A DNA stretch of 64,000 nt from Carex sylvatica (taxonomy: Eukaryota; Streptophyta; Magnoliopsida; Poales; Cyperaceae): the NCBI GenBank assembly GCA_964058845.1, contig CAXKVR010000015.1, forward strand, positions 310,001 to 374,000, written 5' to 3'. Under the pieces are notes generated by a model, which did no database searches, was not told the DNA's origin, and was given only the letters and a program-made list of their open reading frames with translations. This document shows, piece after piece, positions 1-11,420 of the stretch. The position numbers were made by a program, and so were the translations under genes. The stretch's first letter is position 1; each line of letters starts with the position of its first letter.

Positions 1-47
1 ATTTTTTATTATTATTCACGGAATACATCTATATGATCCTCAAAGTT

Positions 48-271
48 GGATTCCAATCTGCTCCTTTTCTTAAGAAAAGGAGCACCTTCTATTTTTCAAT
101 TTGAACTGTTAAAAGTCGATCAAACGGTTTCAATTACTTTTTATTATTTATATCAATATAATCTACTAAAATGAATCAGATGTAATTAGAGCCGTTTGAT
201 CAATTTTTAATGATTCGGATTGAAAAATAGGAGGGTGCTCCTTTTCTTGAGAAAAGGAGCAGATTTGAATA
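48..271. mobile_element. Mutator-like MITE with hairpin ends, 9-bp target duplication
   Basis: The 9-bp direct repeat CTCAAAGTT flanks it at 39-47 and 272-280. The two ends are inverted copies for about 90 bp each. Each end carries a 24-nt self-palindrome (GCTCCTTTTCTT then its complement; the right copy has one mismatch), so each terminus can fold into its own hairpin. It has no coding capacity. The 9-bp target duplication suggests Mutator-type mobilisation (inference). A diverged relative lies at 45982-46127. Confidence 0.85.
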
Positions 272-280
272 CTCAAAGTT

Positions 281-1059
281 ATCATGCAACAAAGGTTCAT
301 ATTATCAATTAAATTATTGATGCTGCTTGAGTTGCATAATGTGTAATATAGATAGACATTATAAATTATATAAATTTTGCAAAGTTTTCAGCCTGTGATA
401 TATATTGTAAATCTGGATGTAAATGCATCATGCATGCTTTTATTTCATAAAAAAAAAGGAACTTTTAATTTCTAAAGCATTTAAATATACTCTTTAGGTC
501 ATTATATTTTCTTCTAATATAGGAATTTTATTTTTAAAATTATCATTTTTCTTCTATTCAAGATGACAATGTGTTCGCAATTTAAAAACAATTGTCAAAA
601 AGATAATCAGAGCAAAGTACATATGACTAATGAAAAATTTGAATCAGTATGCAAAAATAAAAGAAACAAAAATATGATTTACATGAGTAGAACTAAGGTT
701 TTCTTAAGCTTAACAAACCTTACAGTGAGTTTAATTTCAAAACCTATCAAATTGATTTCGAATGATATATTCAAATCGTTGAAATTAATTTATTTCACAA
801 GTGAGGTGTTTATATATTATAATATTTTTAATTTTTTAATTAATTTAGTATAAAATCAAACACTGCAAAAAGATTACAAGTTAATTTTAATATTTTATTT
901 TTATTTTTTATCACTTAATTTTATACTATATAATTTTTTTTTTGTACCAATTTTACTTGTAATATATTATTTACAACGTAGATCGGGTTTTAATGATTTA
1001 AAGTCATCGTTAAAATTTGATGGATTTTCAAAATTAATCTCATAATATATATAGAGAGA
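281..1059. other. AT-rich spacer with a decayed foldback relic
   Basis: No gene is seen. From about 683 to 850 the sequence matches, with many changes, the left end of the foldback element at 1288-1704: ATGAGTAGAACTAAGG, then TTCTTAAGCTTA, then the CAAATTGATTTCGAATGA region. The open frame at 563-853 lies across this relic and is taken as chance. Confidence 0.5.
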
Positions 1060-1287
1060 GAGTGACTAATATGCATTCGGTAGCATATGGGCCGAAATAC
1101 ATACGGTTCAAATTTAAAATTTCAAAATTCAAAACGTCGATCCGAACCGTTCATCTTGTTCTCCATATTAATATGTGCTTGGAGACCAAATTTTATATTT
1201 TTCTGAATTTTTTACTATTTATCAAGCCACTTTAAAAATTGTTGATCCAACAGTGGCTGCTGATTTTCAAAGTGGCTTGATATATAC
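1060..1287. repeat. Truncated copy of foldback family A
   Basis: It carries the left arm of the family A core (GATCCGAACCGTTCATCTTG, GTGCTTGGAGACCAAATTTT, ACTATTTATCAAGCCACTTT) and the centre. It is then cut off where the family B element begins at 1288. Most of the right arm is missing. Confidence 0.65.
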
Positions 1288-1704
1288 ATGAGTAGAACTA
1301 GGGTGTTCTTAAGCTCACCAAAGTGTTTGGTGAGCTTAACTCCAAAACTCCTCAAATCGGTTTCAAATGACGAATCAGAACCGTTGGAACCCGCCTACCT
1401 TATGAGTGATGCGTCTACATGTGAAAATTTTAAGCATTTAAATTAATTTAGTATAAAGTCAAGTGGTCAAAATTAGAAGGTTAATAAATTAATTTTAGTG
1501 CATTCATTTTTTGAACGTTTTTTGACCACTTGACTTTATATTAAATTAATTTGAATGTTTAAAATTTTCACATGTATACGCATCACTCGTAAGGTAGGCG
1601 GATTTCAACGGTTCAAATTCGTTATTTGAAACCGATTTGATGAGTTTTGGAGTTAAGCTCACCAATCACTTTGGTGAGCTTAAGAACACCCTAGTTCTAC
1701 TCAT
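1288..1704. mobile_element. Foldback MITE, family B
   Basis: This is a long near-perfect inverted repeat. The outer ends read ATGAGTAGAACTAGGGTGTT and its complement, and the arms run nearly to the centre. A family-specific core, ATTTAGTATAAAGTCAAGTG, lies near the middle of each arm. It sits in TA-rich DNA, so the target duplication cannot be fixed. A relative with other ends is at 31846-32228, a half copy ends at 40672, and a worn copy lies near 683. No coding capacity. Confidence 0.75.
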
Positions 1705-1801
1705 ATATACATATATATATATTTTTTTTTGATAAATTCAAGACCACTCAATTCTACTTGATGTTCATATCATTTTCATTGCCTTCTGGAATATATATAG
1801 A

Positions 1802-2222
1802 GGTTGGCTACTATGCTTATATAAGCATATCCCTACATATGCTTATAACTCATTTTTGTGTTTCCAATGTTCAAATAATCGATCTGAACCGTTAGATGTG
1901 ATCTCTATATTGAAATGTGCTTGGAGACCAAATTTTACATTTTTCTGAATGTTTTTTACTATTTATTAAGCCAATTTGAAAATCTCTGATCCAACGGTGA
2001 CTTCTGATTTTACTGTTTTGTTAAGCCACCGTTGGATCAGTGATTTTCAAAGTGGCTTAATAAATAGTAAAAAAATTCAGAAAAATATAAAATTTGGTCT
2101 CCAAGAACATATTAATATGGATAACAAGATAAACGGTTCCGATCGACCATTTGGTTATTGAAAACAAAAAATGAATTATAAGAATATGTGAGAATATGCT
2201 TATATAAGTACAGTAGCCAACC
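1802..2222. mobile_element. Foldback MITE, family A (GGTTGGCTAC ends)
   Basis: This is a 421-bp near-perfect palindrome. The ends are GGTTGGCTACT and its complement, followed by a TGCTTATATAAGCA palindrome. The arms contain the core shared by many elements here (CTTGGAGACCAAATTTTA, TTTACTATTTATTAAG, GATCCAACGGTG). A very close full copy is at 39784-40203 and a half copy at 40355-40578. Confidence 0.8.
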
Positions 2223-3010
2223 CCTCTCTCTCTATATATGTATATATATAACCCTTTTTTTTACCTCGGTGATTGAATAATATGAGCAAAATTGAAATCG
2301 GAAAACGACACAGCTTCATAGAAAGCTTTGTGCACTTTCGTTGGAGTATGTACGAAATCCTACTTTTGCACTCTTGTGCGGTCCCCACACAAATTCTAAC
2401 GACAAAAGATCACAACCGTTCATTTTAACTGAAAATCAAATGGCTGCGATAACATGGAGACAGTCACCAGTGCTTTTTTTCAGATTTTTTTTTAATTTAA
2501 GAAATATATAATTTCAAATTTAACATTGGAAAATTATTAAATTATTAAACGAATTTTATAATTTCGGAAGCTTAGAATTATAAATGTCAATTCTAACAAT
2601 AAAAATTATAGCATATATAAGATATCAAATTTAAACCTTCTCGTTTGGTTTTCCGATCCTAATAAGAGCTGAAATTTTAATTTTCGGGCTAAACTTGTGC
2701 TAAAAAAATAATTATAAAAAAGGACCAAGATATAAAATAACACTTTAAAGTGTCGGAATTTAAAATTACAGTCCTTCACAGACTACACTTTCAAGTCAAA
2801 TGACGATCTTTAAAATGCCGAAGTTTTGAATAATGACACTTGATTTTTTTAAATTATTCTTTTCCAAAATTTCGAATTTTCTTTAATATTGTTAAATAAA
2901 TTTATTTTAGGAATTTATGTCTTAACGGTTTTCAAATAGCGACCGTTTTGTTTATTTAATTCGATTCGCTTCCCTCGGCTCTAAATCTCGAATATATTAT
3001 TTTAGTCCTG
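2223..3010. other. Spacer upstream of the WRKY gene
   Basis: AT-rich sequence with no gene or long repeat recognised. It presumably holds the distal promoter of the WRKY gene. No cis element is called with confidence. Confidence 0.5.
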
Positions 3011-3491
3011 AGCGTTGCTTTTTCAAAGGAGAGAGAATATAATAATCACAAATCCATGGAAATTTTTCCTTGTGCGCTCAGTCTTCCTCTTCTCACCTTC
3101 TTCTTCTCTACTTGTACTCTCTCCACATAACCAAGGTTAGTTCTACTTCTATCTCACTCTCTCTCCACTTTCTCTCATTCTCTTCCTTTCATTTAACCTT
3201 GGTTTTCTCGAAAACTTTTGCTTTCCCTTTCTCACTTTTGTAAAAACCATCTCATCCAAAACTTGTTTTTTTGGCTCTGCTTAGTTTGATGCCATCATCG
3301 AAATTCAATCTCGGATTCTCTTTCGCTTTTGGGTTTTTATATTTTATGCACCTCTTTCAGTATCCATCTTACCTTGATTAATTCATGTGTTAAATTCTCT
3401 TGGTGAAAACTTTTGTATTCAATCAGATGCTCTCGTTTGTGAGAACTCGGGAGGTTTAATTTAAACCGGTTGAAGCTTTGATTTCTCTAAA
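3011..3491 (+). promoter_or_regulatory. WRKY gene 5' leader with possible leader intron
   Basis: A pyrimidine-rich stretch of TCTCTC and CTTCTT runs from 3080 to 3240, typical of plant core promoters and 5' UTRs. A good donor (AAG|GTTAGT at 3136) and an acceptor (ATCAG at 3426) would define a leader intron at 3136-3426. This is inferred from consensus only. Confidence 0.4.
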
Positions 3492-5609
3492 ATGGAGGAG
3501 ATTGAAACGGCGAATAGAGAGGCTATAGAGAGGTGCAACAGAGTTCTGAGCTTATTATCTAAATCTAAAGAAGAACAGATCGATCAGAGAAACTTAGTTT
3601 CAGAAACAGGAGATGCGATCTCTAGATTCAAAAAGGTGGTTTCATTGCTAAACAACAGCACCAAAGGTCATGCAAGAGGTCGAATTTTGAAAAAGACCCA
3701 AAACCCAAAGCTTCTCTCTAATCATAGAGGTTTCTTAGATTACCCCTTAATTTCTAACCCGGGTTTAAACCCACAGAAAAACCAAACCCTGAACCATGCT
3801 TCGTCTTCTTCATCTAGCCTCCTACAGCTTCTCCCAAAGAGCAATACCACAGATGAAAAACCGACTCTGCAACTGGTACCGCATGGTGTACCAGTCAAAC
3901 CAAACCAGTACCAGTTTCTCCAGCAGCAGAGCAACAGAGCGTACCACCTCCAGCAAATCAAGTTCCAGCAAGAGATGTTCAAGAGAAACAACAGCAGCAG
4001 TAATTTTAGTGGAATAAATCTCAAGTTTGACAGCCCGAGCTGTACAACTGGTACGGGCGGTGGTGGTGCAATGTCTTCAGCTCGGTCGTTTCTTTCTTCA
4101 CTGAGCATGGAAGGGAGTGTGGCTAGTTTAGATGGGAGAGCCTTTCATCTGATAGGTGGGCCCACTGTCAGTGACCCTGGTCATTCTCATGCACCAATTA
4201 AGAGACGTTGTTCCGGTAAAGGGGAGGATGGGAGCGGTAAATGTTCAACTACTGGCCGGTGCCATTGTTCGAAGAGAAGGTATGGTAATAATAATTTCTA
4301 CAAGGTCAAATCTGTAAATGTAGTTATGAGGCCTGGCATTGTTTGTATAAAAACATAACATTATCCTTTTGGTTGACTAGTGTTTACATTGGGGTTTTTA
4401 AAATAATTAGGCTACTGTGTCTTTTCTGATTTGGATGGAATATTACAAAATACTAATAGTTTAATAGATGAGTGAATAATTTTACATATATGCAAATTCC
4501 AGTACCTAGGTTATCTTACCATACCATACCAGTACCAGTTCAATAGCTATACATGTTTTTATGTTGCAACTGTTATTGCTTGTCATCTTTGAATTAAGAT
4601 ACCAAACAAAACCAACTAAATAAATTATTTTTCTATTTTTATTAGGAAATTGAGGATCAAGAGGTCAATCAAGGTACCAGCAATAAGCAACAAAATTGCT
4701 GATATACCCCCTGATGAGTACTCCTGGAGAAAATATGGTCAAAAACCAATCAAGGGTTCACCTCATCCTAGGTATGTAACAAAATAAATAAATAAATTAA
4801 TGTTTTTGGCAGGAGATTTTTCTGTTGTGTCTGGTAAATGTTGTATACATGTAGCTAGTAGTTTATTGGTGGCTCATTAATCCAGCATTCAATAACTAGA
4901 GGTTAAAAGACAAGGTATTTATTGCCCCCTTTTATCAGGTTGGCTGCTAGTGTGTGCTTCTCTTTAGGAGTCAATATTTATTTTGGCCATGTACGGCTCT
5001 GAGTAAAAATAATTACTGAGTTTGGAATAACAGTACTCCTTATTCCAGTAACTGTGAAAGTAATTAATGCTCAATAACAACCTCTATTTATTGTATTTTT
5101 GCTACCATATATAATTTTTCATGCTCCAACCAACTCTCTGACCTTCATTTTGGTTCAACTGATAGTAATTGATTACAATTGTGTACTGCCAGATGTGATT
5201 TTCACAGTTTTTATTTATTTTGAACTTCAATGCAAAGTACATTTCTTATCCATTTATTTATTATTCCTTAAAAGTTGCTTCTTGAACAAGTACATTCTAA
5301 TGCTAGCATGATATCATGTACTACAAGAGAATCATGTTGCCCTTATATACCAAGTACCATTAAAAGATAAAAATCTCTTTCCAAGAATATCTAATTTATT
5401 GTCCAAGTTTGTTCTGATCGTAATTGAATATACATTCTTCTAATTAATATTTTGAACTATACAGAGGATATTACAAGTGTAGCAGCATGAGGGGATGCCC
5501 GGCAAGGAAGCATGTCGAGCGATGCGTAGACGATCCCTCTATGCTTATAGTTACATATGAAGGGGAACATAACCATGCTAAAATACTAAACCAACCAACT
5601 CATGGATAG
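3492..5609 (+). CDS. Group IId WRKY transcription factor, three exons
   Basis: Exons are 3492-4279, 4646-4771 and 5465-5609 (GT..AG introns), joining to a 352-residue protein. It is a DNA-binding regulator expected in the nucleus that recognises W-box promoter elements. Visible in order: an N-terminal helical region with a leucine-rich stretch (about 1-55), GHARGR near residue 60, a Gln/Ser-rich middle, a plant zinc cluster ([15 protein letters not shown] to RCHCSKRR, about 238-263), then the WRKY domain with WRKYGQK at 290-296. The zinc ligands are C310, C316, H340 and H342 (C-X5-C, X23, H-X-H). The intron interrupts the Arg codon 305, the classic WRKY-domain position. The zinc cluster and flanking sequence resemble the Arabidopsis WRKY21/39/74 branch. 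The HARF motif usual in this group reads HARG here. Start: the first ATG after the leader; it gives the MEEIE N-terminus known in that branch. Confidence 0.95.
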
Positions 5610-6112
5610 AGATTAAAAATCTCTATCATATAAAATGGTGATTTGTTAGCCTATTCAAATTTGCAATGATCAATGACGCAATACTTTTTTTGGATATTTT
5701 TGTTTTGTTTTTGTCTTGTTCCAAAAGGAAATTGAAGTGGGGGGAAAAGTGAGAATTTTAAAGAAAGAAAAAAGAGAGGGAGATAAACAAGGTAGAAGAG
5801 TGCACATTATTATTTAATGCTTGCTTAGTTTAGCTGCTACTTCACTGTCTTTGACTACTTTCCTTTTTTTTTTTTTTATATTAATTAATCATCATAATGG
5901 TTCAGTTGTACGATCAGGTTCATTGATATGTGTCAATCACTAACACACTCCATTAGCACTTATCCGAAATGCCGTCAACTATTAAATTGATATGACATAT
6001 TATATTGATGATAATCATAGATATGACAAGTGATAAATAATTATTCAAAAAATAAAAGTATAGATGTGTTAGTAGTACTTTCTATGGTGAATTAACTTTG
6101 ATGTAATGAGTA
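5610..6112. other. 3' flank of the WRKY gene
   Basis: Probable 3' UTR and spacer. AT-rich, with a T-run near 5860. No gene or transposon is recognised. Confidence 0.45.
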
Positions 6113-6534
6113 AGGCTATGGCTATGCATGGTGCATATTGGTACATACCGTGAATAAATATTTTCATTTTCGAAGTCAAAATAGTCGATCCGAACCGTTC
6201 AATATTTTCTTATATGAATCAAAATTTACATTTATTAAAAAAATACTATTTATTTAGATATGTAGAAAATCACTTAATCTAAAAATTATGTACCATTCAA
6301 AATAATGATTTGGCTATCTATTTAAAACGAATAAAAATTTATATAAGGTAAAACTTGATCTACAAGTACATTTTTATGTGAAAAAAATGTTGAATAGTTT
6401 TTAAATAAGGTAAAACTTGATCTATAAGTACATTTTCATGTGAAGAAAATGTTGAACAATTATGATCGCCTGTTTAAATTTCAAAAATAAAGATATTCAT
6501 GAATATTGCATAATACCGTAGCCTCCCTCTGATT
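6113..6534. mobile_element. Foldback MITE, family A core with AGGCTATGG-type ends
   Basis: The left end AGGCTATGGCTATGCA pairs with the right end TAATACCGTAGCCT. The arms carry GTCGATCCGAACCGTTCA and its diverged complement, with an ACTATTTATT core. The centre holds an imperfect tandem duplication of about 75 bp (GGTAAAACTTGATCTA at about 6347 and 6410). Confidence 0.6.
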
Positions 6535-8000
6535 TAATCTTGCATCAATTGTTTAATTATTCTAACAATTGGAAAATTAACAATATAATTTTATTAACAC
6601 TTAGTTGGTGATCAATCGATTTTAAGATAATGCCAAAATTAATACGCGTTATTAAGTGCGGTAGAAAGCTACATGTGCCTTGTGGATGCCCGGAAACGGT
6701 TAATTTTACGAAGAATTTTCATTCAAATTAATATATTTAAATGTATAAATTAACTATATTTTGGCTAGCCTTCCTTAAGGTAGTGCATTACAAATGCATT
6801 TGGCAAAAAAAAAAAAAAAAAAAAAAAAAAACTATATTTTGGATATCTTGAACAAAAAAAAAATCCTGCTCCTCATAATCTACTTCTGTAAAGTATCCGC
6901 TGTGCAAAAGATCAATCAAATTGAAAAAATATCACAATTCTATGGACATATAATTAAGAAATAAATTATACTTTCAGAGAGATAGTTAAGTTTAGATATA
7001 TTTAAAATTTGGAATTTTTCCATTTAGGAATGGTCCTGTAAAAGGTTAATTACCACCCAATTTAAGGTGTCAAACAAGAATTTCAATTTTTTTTTCTGGA
7101 ATAAAACTGAAAAAGCATTTAACTCTATGTTGTCTTAAATTCAGGGATCAATTGACTCGATTGGGTCATTTACCTCCACTACAACCAATTGAAGAGAACA
7201 AAAAAATAACAAAAATTATTACTCTTCACAATCTACTTTTACATGATATATAGTTAATGTGCAAAAGAAGTAGGCAAGTAGCCAACTTAAAAAAAAATGT
7301 AGGAAATTCCATTAATTTAACATAAAAAAATAAATATCCAATAAACCACAAGTAGATATAATTTCTATCATATTCGAGAATTGAATCATAAAAATTTGAA
7401 TTTGAATTCAAAACATATAAGTAAACAAAGAACACTGCATAATTAGTTAGAATAAATCAAATTTGACAGCCTCTCTCAATCTAATTGACCATGTAATCAG
7501 TCTTGATGGCTGTGTTTTTACAACAATCTACAAATTCAAGCCTCAAATATTTGAATTTGTAATCTTCTAAGATTTTATGTTGCTTGCCATTATAATTTTC
7601 CTTGACTTTGTATTAATGTAGTATAAAATTTTTGAAAATAGAAATTGGCAACCTCAATGAAACAACTGATTAATTAAGTCAATTTCTTATAGCGTTCTTC
7701 CTTGACCAGGATTTTTGGGTACCCTAAAATGTATTTTACTGTGCCATATCAAAAATTTGAAATTAATTTTTAGTATGATTCGACAGTTTTGAGTCATTTT
7801 GTAGAAATTAGGTTTATATTTTTTTTCCTCTTTTGACGAGCAATTTTGGGAAGACCTCAATATGCATATTATATTATATTATGAAAATTGGGTCTTTTCC
7901 TCTTATTAATTTTCACAAGATCCAATATGCATATTATATTATGAAAACTAATAAGAGGAAAAGACAAAATATTAAATTGATATGAGGACTATTAATTACT
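6535..8000. other. AT-rich spacer
   Basis: No gene is seen. It contains an A-run of about 26 at 6805-6830 and a small inverted repeat around 7880-7965 (GTCTTTTCCTCTTATTA against TAATAAGAGGAAAAGAC). The open frame at 7226-7435 on - is low-complexity and not supported. Confidence 0.5.
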
Positions 8001-8004
8001 GTTT

Positions 8005-8370
8005 TTGGACATATTTTTCATATCTTATTATACTTCATATTTTATATTTTTATTTTTAAAGTCTAAATTGTTAATTCGAACTGCTCAATATAATCTCTAT
8101 ACTAAAATATGTTTGGAGATGAAATTGTATAATTTTTGAAAAAAATACCATTTCTTAAGATAGATACAAAATAACTTTGATTGTTCAAAAATAATTATTT
8201 TTTACCTATCTAAATAATAATAAAATTTTGCCAAAAATTATAAAATTTGGTCTCCAAGCATATTTTATTATGAATATCATATTGAGCAGTTCGGATCGAC
8301 AGTTTGAACTTTGAAAGTAAAGATATAAAATATAAAATATGATAATAAAAGACATAATATATATTAGACC
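8005..8370. mobile_element. Diverged foldback MITE, family A core
   Basis: Inverted arms pair GAACTGCTCAATATAATCTC with GATATTGAGCAGTTCGGATC. The core TTTGGTCTCCAAGCATATTT is present. The ends are eroded, so the borders are approximate. No coding capacity. Confidence 0.55.
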
Positions 8371-8821
8371 CACCTCAACTAATAATTGGGGGATAATTTT
8401 GTAACTGTGTCATAACTCTGCACATAGGTGCAAGTTGCAGGGACCTTGCAACATTTAATTGTCGGAATAATGAGGTGTTGAAATTTGAATGCACATGATT
8501 TTTTCTTCGTTTAATTATGTATTAAGTTTTGTGTTTGGTAAAGAGCCAACACAGTAGCAAACTAGCAATCCATGTCCATGCAAATGCATCCGTTACAATG
8601 CACACTCGACACTTGGCACATTAATTATTTTTTCTTATTTTTGATAATAATAATTCCACAGGAGTACTTGGCACATTAATTAAATGGCTGTTGAGGTACA
8701 ACTGTACCTTCTTACATTACCAGACTGCTCTGTTGTGTTCTGTTGAGCTAAGTTGATTGAACGCAAAGGGTTGAAATAAAAAAAAAAAAAAAAGGAAGGA
8801 AAATAAAATGAATGCACAAAG
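8371..8821. other. Spacer
   Basis: No gene, RNA or repeat recognised; an A-run lies near 8779. Confidence 0.4.
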
Positions 8822-9925
8822 GTCCGAAATTTTTATTAATATAAAAAAAAACATATCAAATTACTGAATCTATTCACTTTCGCGCAGGAATTCGAAAAAT
8901 ACCCTGTCCAGTTAATAAATAACCGGACTGGTTGATTTTGTCTGGTTAATAACTAATCGGACATGATCTAACCCATTTCAACAATTTTGTCCAGTTAATA
9001 ATTGACCGGACTCAACCTTCATTTTTTTTTTGACAAAACAGAAATAAAAAAAAAATTATATTGAAATATTAGAAATGTTGAATATATTTATTTGAAAATA
9101 GAAGGAATACAATATAATTTGATTTATTAGAAAGACTGCAACAAATAACCCGGATCAATATTTTTCAGATCGGATTTTTTGCGGCTGTAAGAAAAATTAA
9201 TATATTTCTTTATGTGTTATTGGAAAAAAATAAAAATACTTGGATTCTGAGTTATTGATCCCGGTTCAAAAGTCACTTCTAGGTAAATATAGAAAATATT
9301 ATTATCCTTCTAGTACATTTAATTTCTAAAAAGTTGTATCGATTTAAAAAAAACATAAATTTTAAGTTATTTAATGATTGTTATTCAAAAAGAATTTTGA
9401 AAATAGATACAATTTTTTAGAAATTAAATGTACTAGAAGGATCACAATATTTTCTGTTTTACCTAAAAGTGGCTTTTGAACCGGTATCAATAACTCAGAA
9501 TCCAAGTATTTTTATTTTTTTCCAATAACACATAAAGAAATATATTAATTTTTCTTACAGCCGCGAAAAATTCGATCTGAAAAATGTTGATCCGAATTAT
9601 TTGTTGCAGTCTTTCTAATAAATTAAATTATATTATATTCCTTCTATTTTAAAAAAAATGTATTCAACATTTATAATATTTCAATATATATTTTTTTTAA
9701 ATTTCTGTTTTGTAAAAAAAGAAAAAAAGAAGAAGATTGAGTCCGGTTAATTATTAACTGGACAAAATTGTTGAAATGGGTTAGATTCTGCCCGGTTAGT
9801 TATTAATCGGACAAAATCAATCAATCTGGTTATTTATTAACCGAACTGGGTATTTTTTGAATTCCTGCACGAAAATGGATAGATTCAGTAATTTGATATG
9901 TTTTTTGGGTATTAATAAAAATTTC
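8822..9925. mobile_element. Mutator-like foldback element, 1.1 kb
   Basis: Two arms of about 500 bp are inverted copies around a centre near 9360. The outer ends are CCGAAATTTTTATTAATA and its complement. Flanks GCACAAAGGT and GCAGAAAGGT (one mismatch) look like the target duplication. Each arm carries repeated GTCCGGTTAATNATTAAC-like palindromes. Its terminal TTTTTATTAATA motif recurs in the elements at 38897-43064 and 48595-50184. No protein domain is seen. Confidence 0.7.
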
Positions 9926-10811
9926 GGCAGAAAGGTTCCGTGGGGAGTTAGGGTTTTTAATTTTATTGGCATGTGATGTTTTTGTAGGTTCTTATCCACC
10001 ATTTTTGAGAGGTTAACATCATGGTTTCAAATGAAAATTGGTTGAGATTTATAAACACTAAAAATATTTTTACCTCAAAATAATAATAAATTAAGATGAA
10101 ACTATTGGATTTGATGTTATTGAACGATTTAAAATTTGCATCAATCTATAACTTCTTCTAGAATATAAAGTACCAGAAAAATGATATGAAATATATATGA
10201 CAGATACTTTACAGAACAACATGTAATTTTTTTACATTGTTTATATTTTTATTTGATTAAAAAGTTATTGCCAAAATTATAATTTATTGGCGTTAGTTTC
10301 CAAGTTCCAACCTAACTACTTTAAAATATGCATGGTTCAAAATAATTCACTAACTACACATAAACTATTCTGATTATAATTGATAGCAGCAATTCAATTG
10401 TAGTATTTAATGTCTGATAAATAATAGAAAGAGGAAAACATTCTTCATGCGTTTGCTGAATTCATGTCTTTGTCAAGACACGGACATTTGATGTTCAGCT
10501 CTTAATTAGCAACCAGAGCAGTATTAAATTTGAAATCACAAGTCATGTCAGGAGCAATTTGCATGGTTTTTATTTTGGATAGCACCAACCATCAGGGAGA
10601 AAAATTTGATTTAATTATCCAAAATATATTCCTGCCATCAAATATATATATATATATATATATATATTTTGAGGTATGTTGGCAGATGCTGCCTGCCATT
10701 AAATATATCAATATACAGACATGAACCCTAAACCCTAAACTTTTTATTTAATAAGAAATAAAAAGTTGATGTATATTCTTTCAAAATTGCAGCAGCAGCA
10801 GCAAATCAATT
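9926..10811. other. Spacer with short repeats
   Basis: No gene seen. It holds a (TA)n run at about 10638-10668 and two telomere-type units (AACCCTAAACCCTAAAC) at 10724-10740. These are too few to be an interstitial telomere and read more like a telo-box. Confidence 0.5.
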
Positions 10812-10824
10812 ATTATTATTAGTG

Positions 10825-10888
<64 letters not shown>

Positions 10889-10902
10889 TACTACTATTAT
10901 TA
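10812..10902. repeat. (ATT)n microsatellite, left part
   Basis: About 80 bp of TTA/ATT units with a short ACT variant block at the right end. It is continued on the far side of the MITE at 10904-11319. Confidence 0.9.
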
Positions 10903-10903
10903 T

Positions 10904-11319
10904 GAGTAAGTCTACCATACATTGCAATGCATAGGCACCTCTATGCATTGGACTATAAATCACGGATTCAAAGTCCAAATGACCGATCCAAACCGTTCAT
11001 CTTGTTCTCCATATTAATATGTGCTTGGAGACCAAATTTTATATTTTTTGGAATTTTTTTACTATTTATTAAGTCACTTTGAAAATTACTGATCCAACGG
11101 TGCCTTTTGATTTTACTGTAACCGTTGGATCAGCGATTTTCAATGTGGCTTAATAAATAGTAAACAAATTCCAAAAAATATAAAATTTGGTCTCCAAGTA
11201 GATATTAATATGGAGAACAAGATGAACGGTTTGGATCGGTCATTTGAACTTTGAATATGGTGATTTATAGTCCAATGCATAGAGGTGCCTATGCATTGCA
11301 ATGTATGGTAGACTTACTC
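10904..11319. mobile_element. Foldback MITE, family A core with GAGTAAGTCTACC ends
   Basis: This 416-bp near-perfect palindrome lies inside an (ATT)n microsatellite. The ends are GAGTAAGTCTACCATACATT and its complement. The internal 300 bp is the same core as at 1802-2222 (CGTTCATCTTGTTCTCC, CTTGGAGACCAAATTTTA), but the terminal 60 bp are unrelated. CTATTATTAT occurs on both sides and may be the target duplication, though the microsatellite makes this ambiguous. Confidence 0.8.
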
Positions 11320-11420
11320 CTATTATTATTACTATTATTACTATTATTATTACTATTATTATTACTATTATTATTACTATTATTATTATTATTATTGTTA
11401 TTATTGTTATTATTATTGTA
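11320..11420. repeat. (ATT/ACT)n microsatellite, right part
   Basis: About 100 bp of ATT units interrupted regularly by ACT and later GTT. It continues the tract at 10812-10902. Confidence 0.9.

Noticed and set aside
563..853. 96-codon plus-strand frame
   Set aside because: Composition is AT-driven and it overlaps a decayed foldback MITE.
3740..4108. 122-codon minus-strand frame
   Set aside because: It is the complement of WRKY exon 1, whose + frame is clearly coding.
10724..10740. Interstitial telomere
   Set aside because: Only two AAACCCT units; a common telo-box-like motif.
10781..10978. Open frame on - with an Ile run
   Set aside because: It is the translation of the (ATT)n microsatellite.
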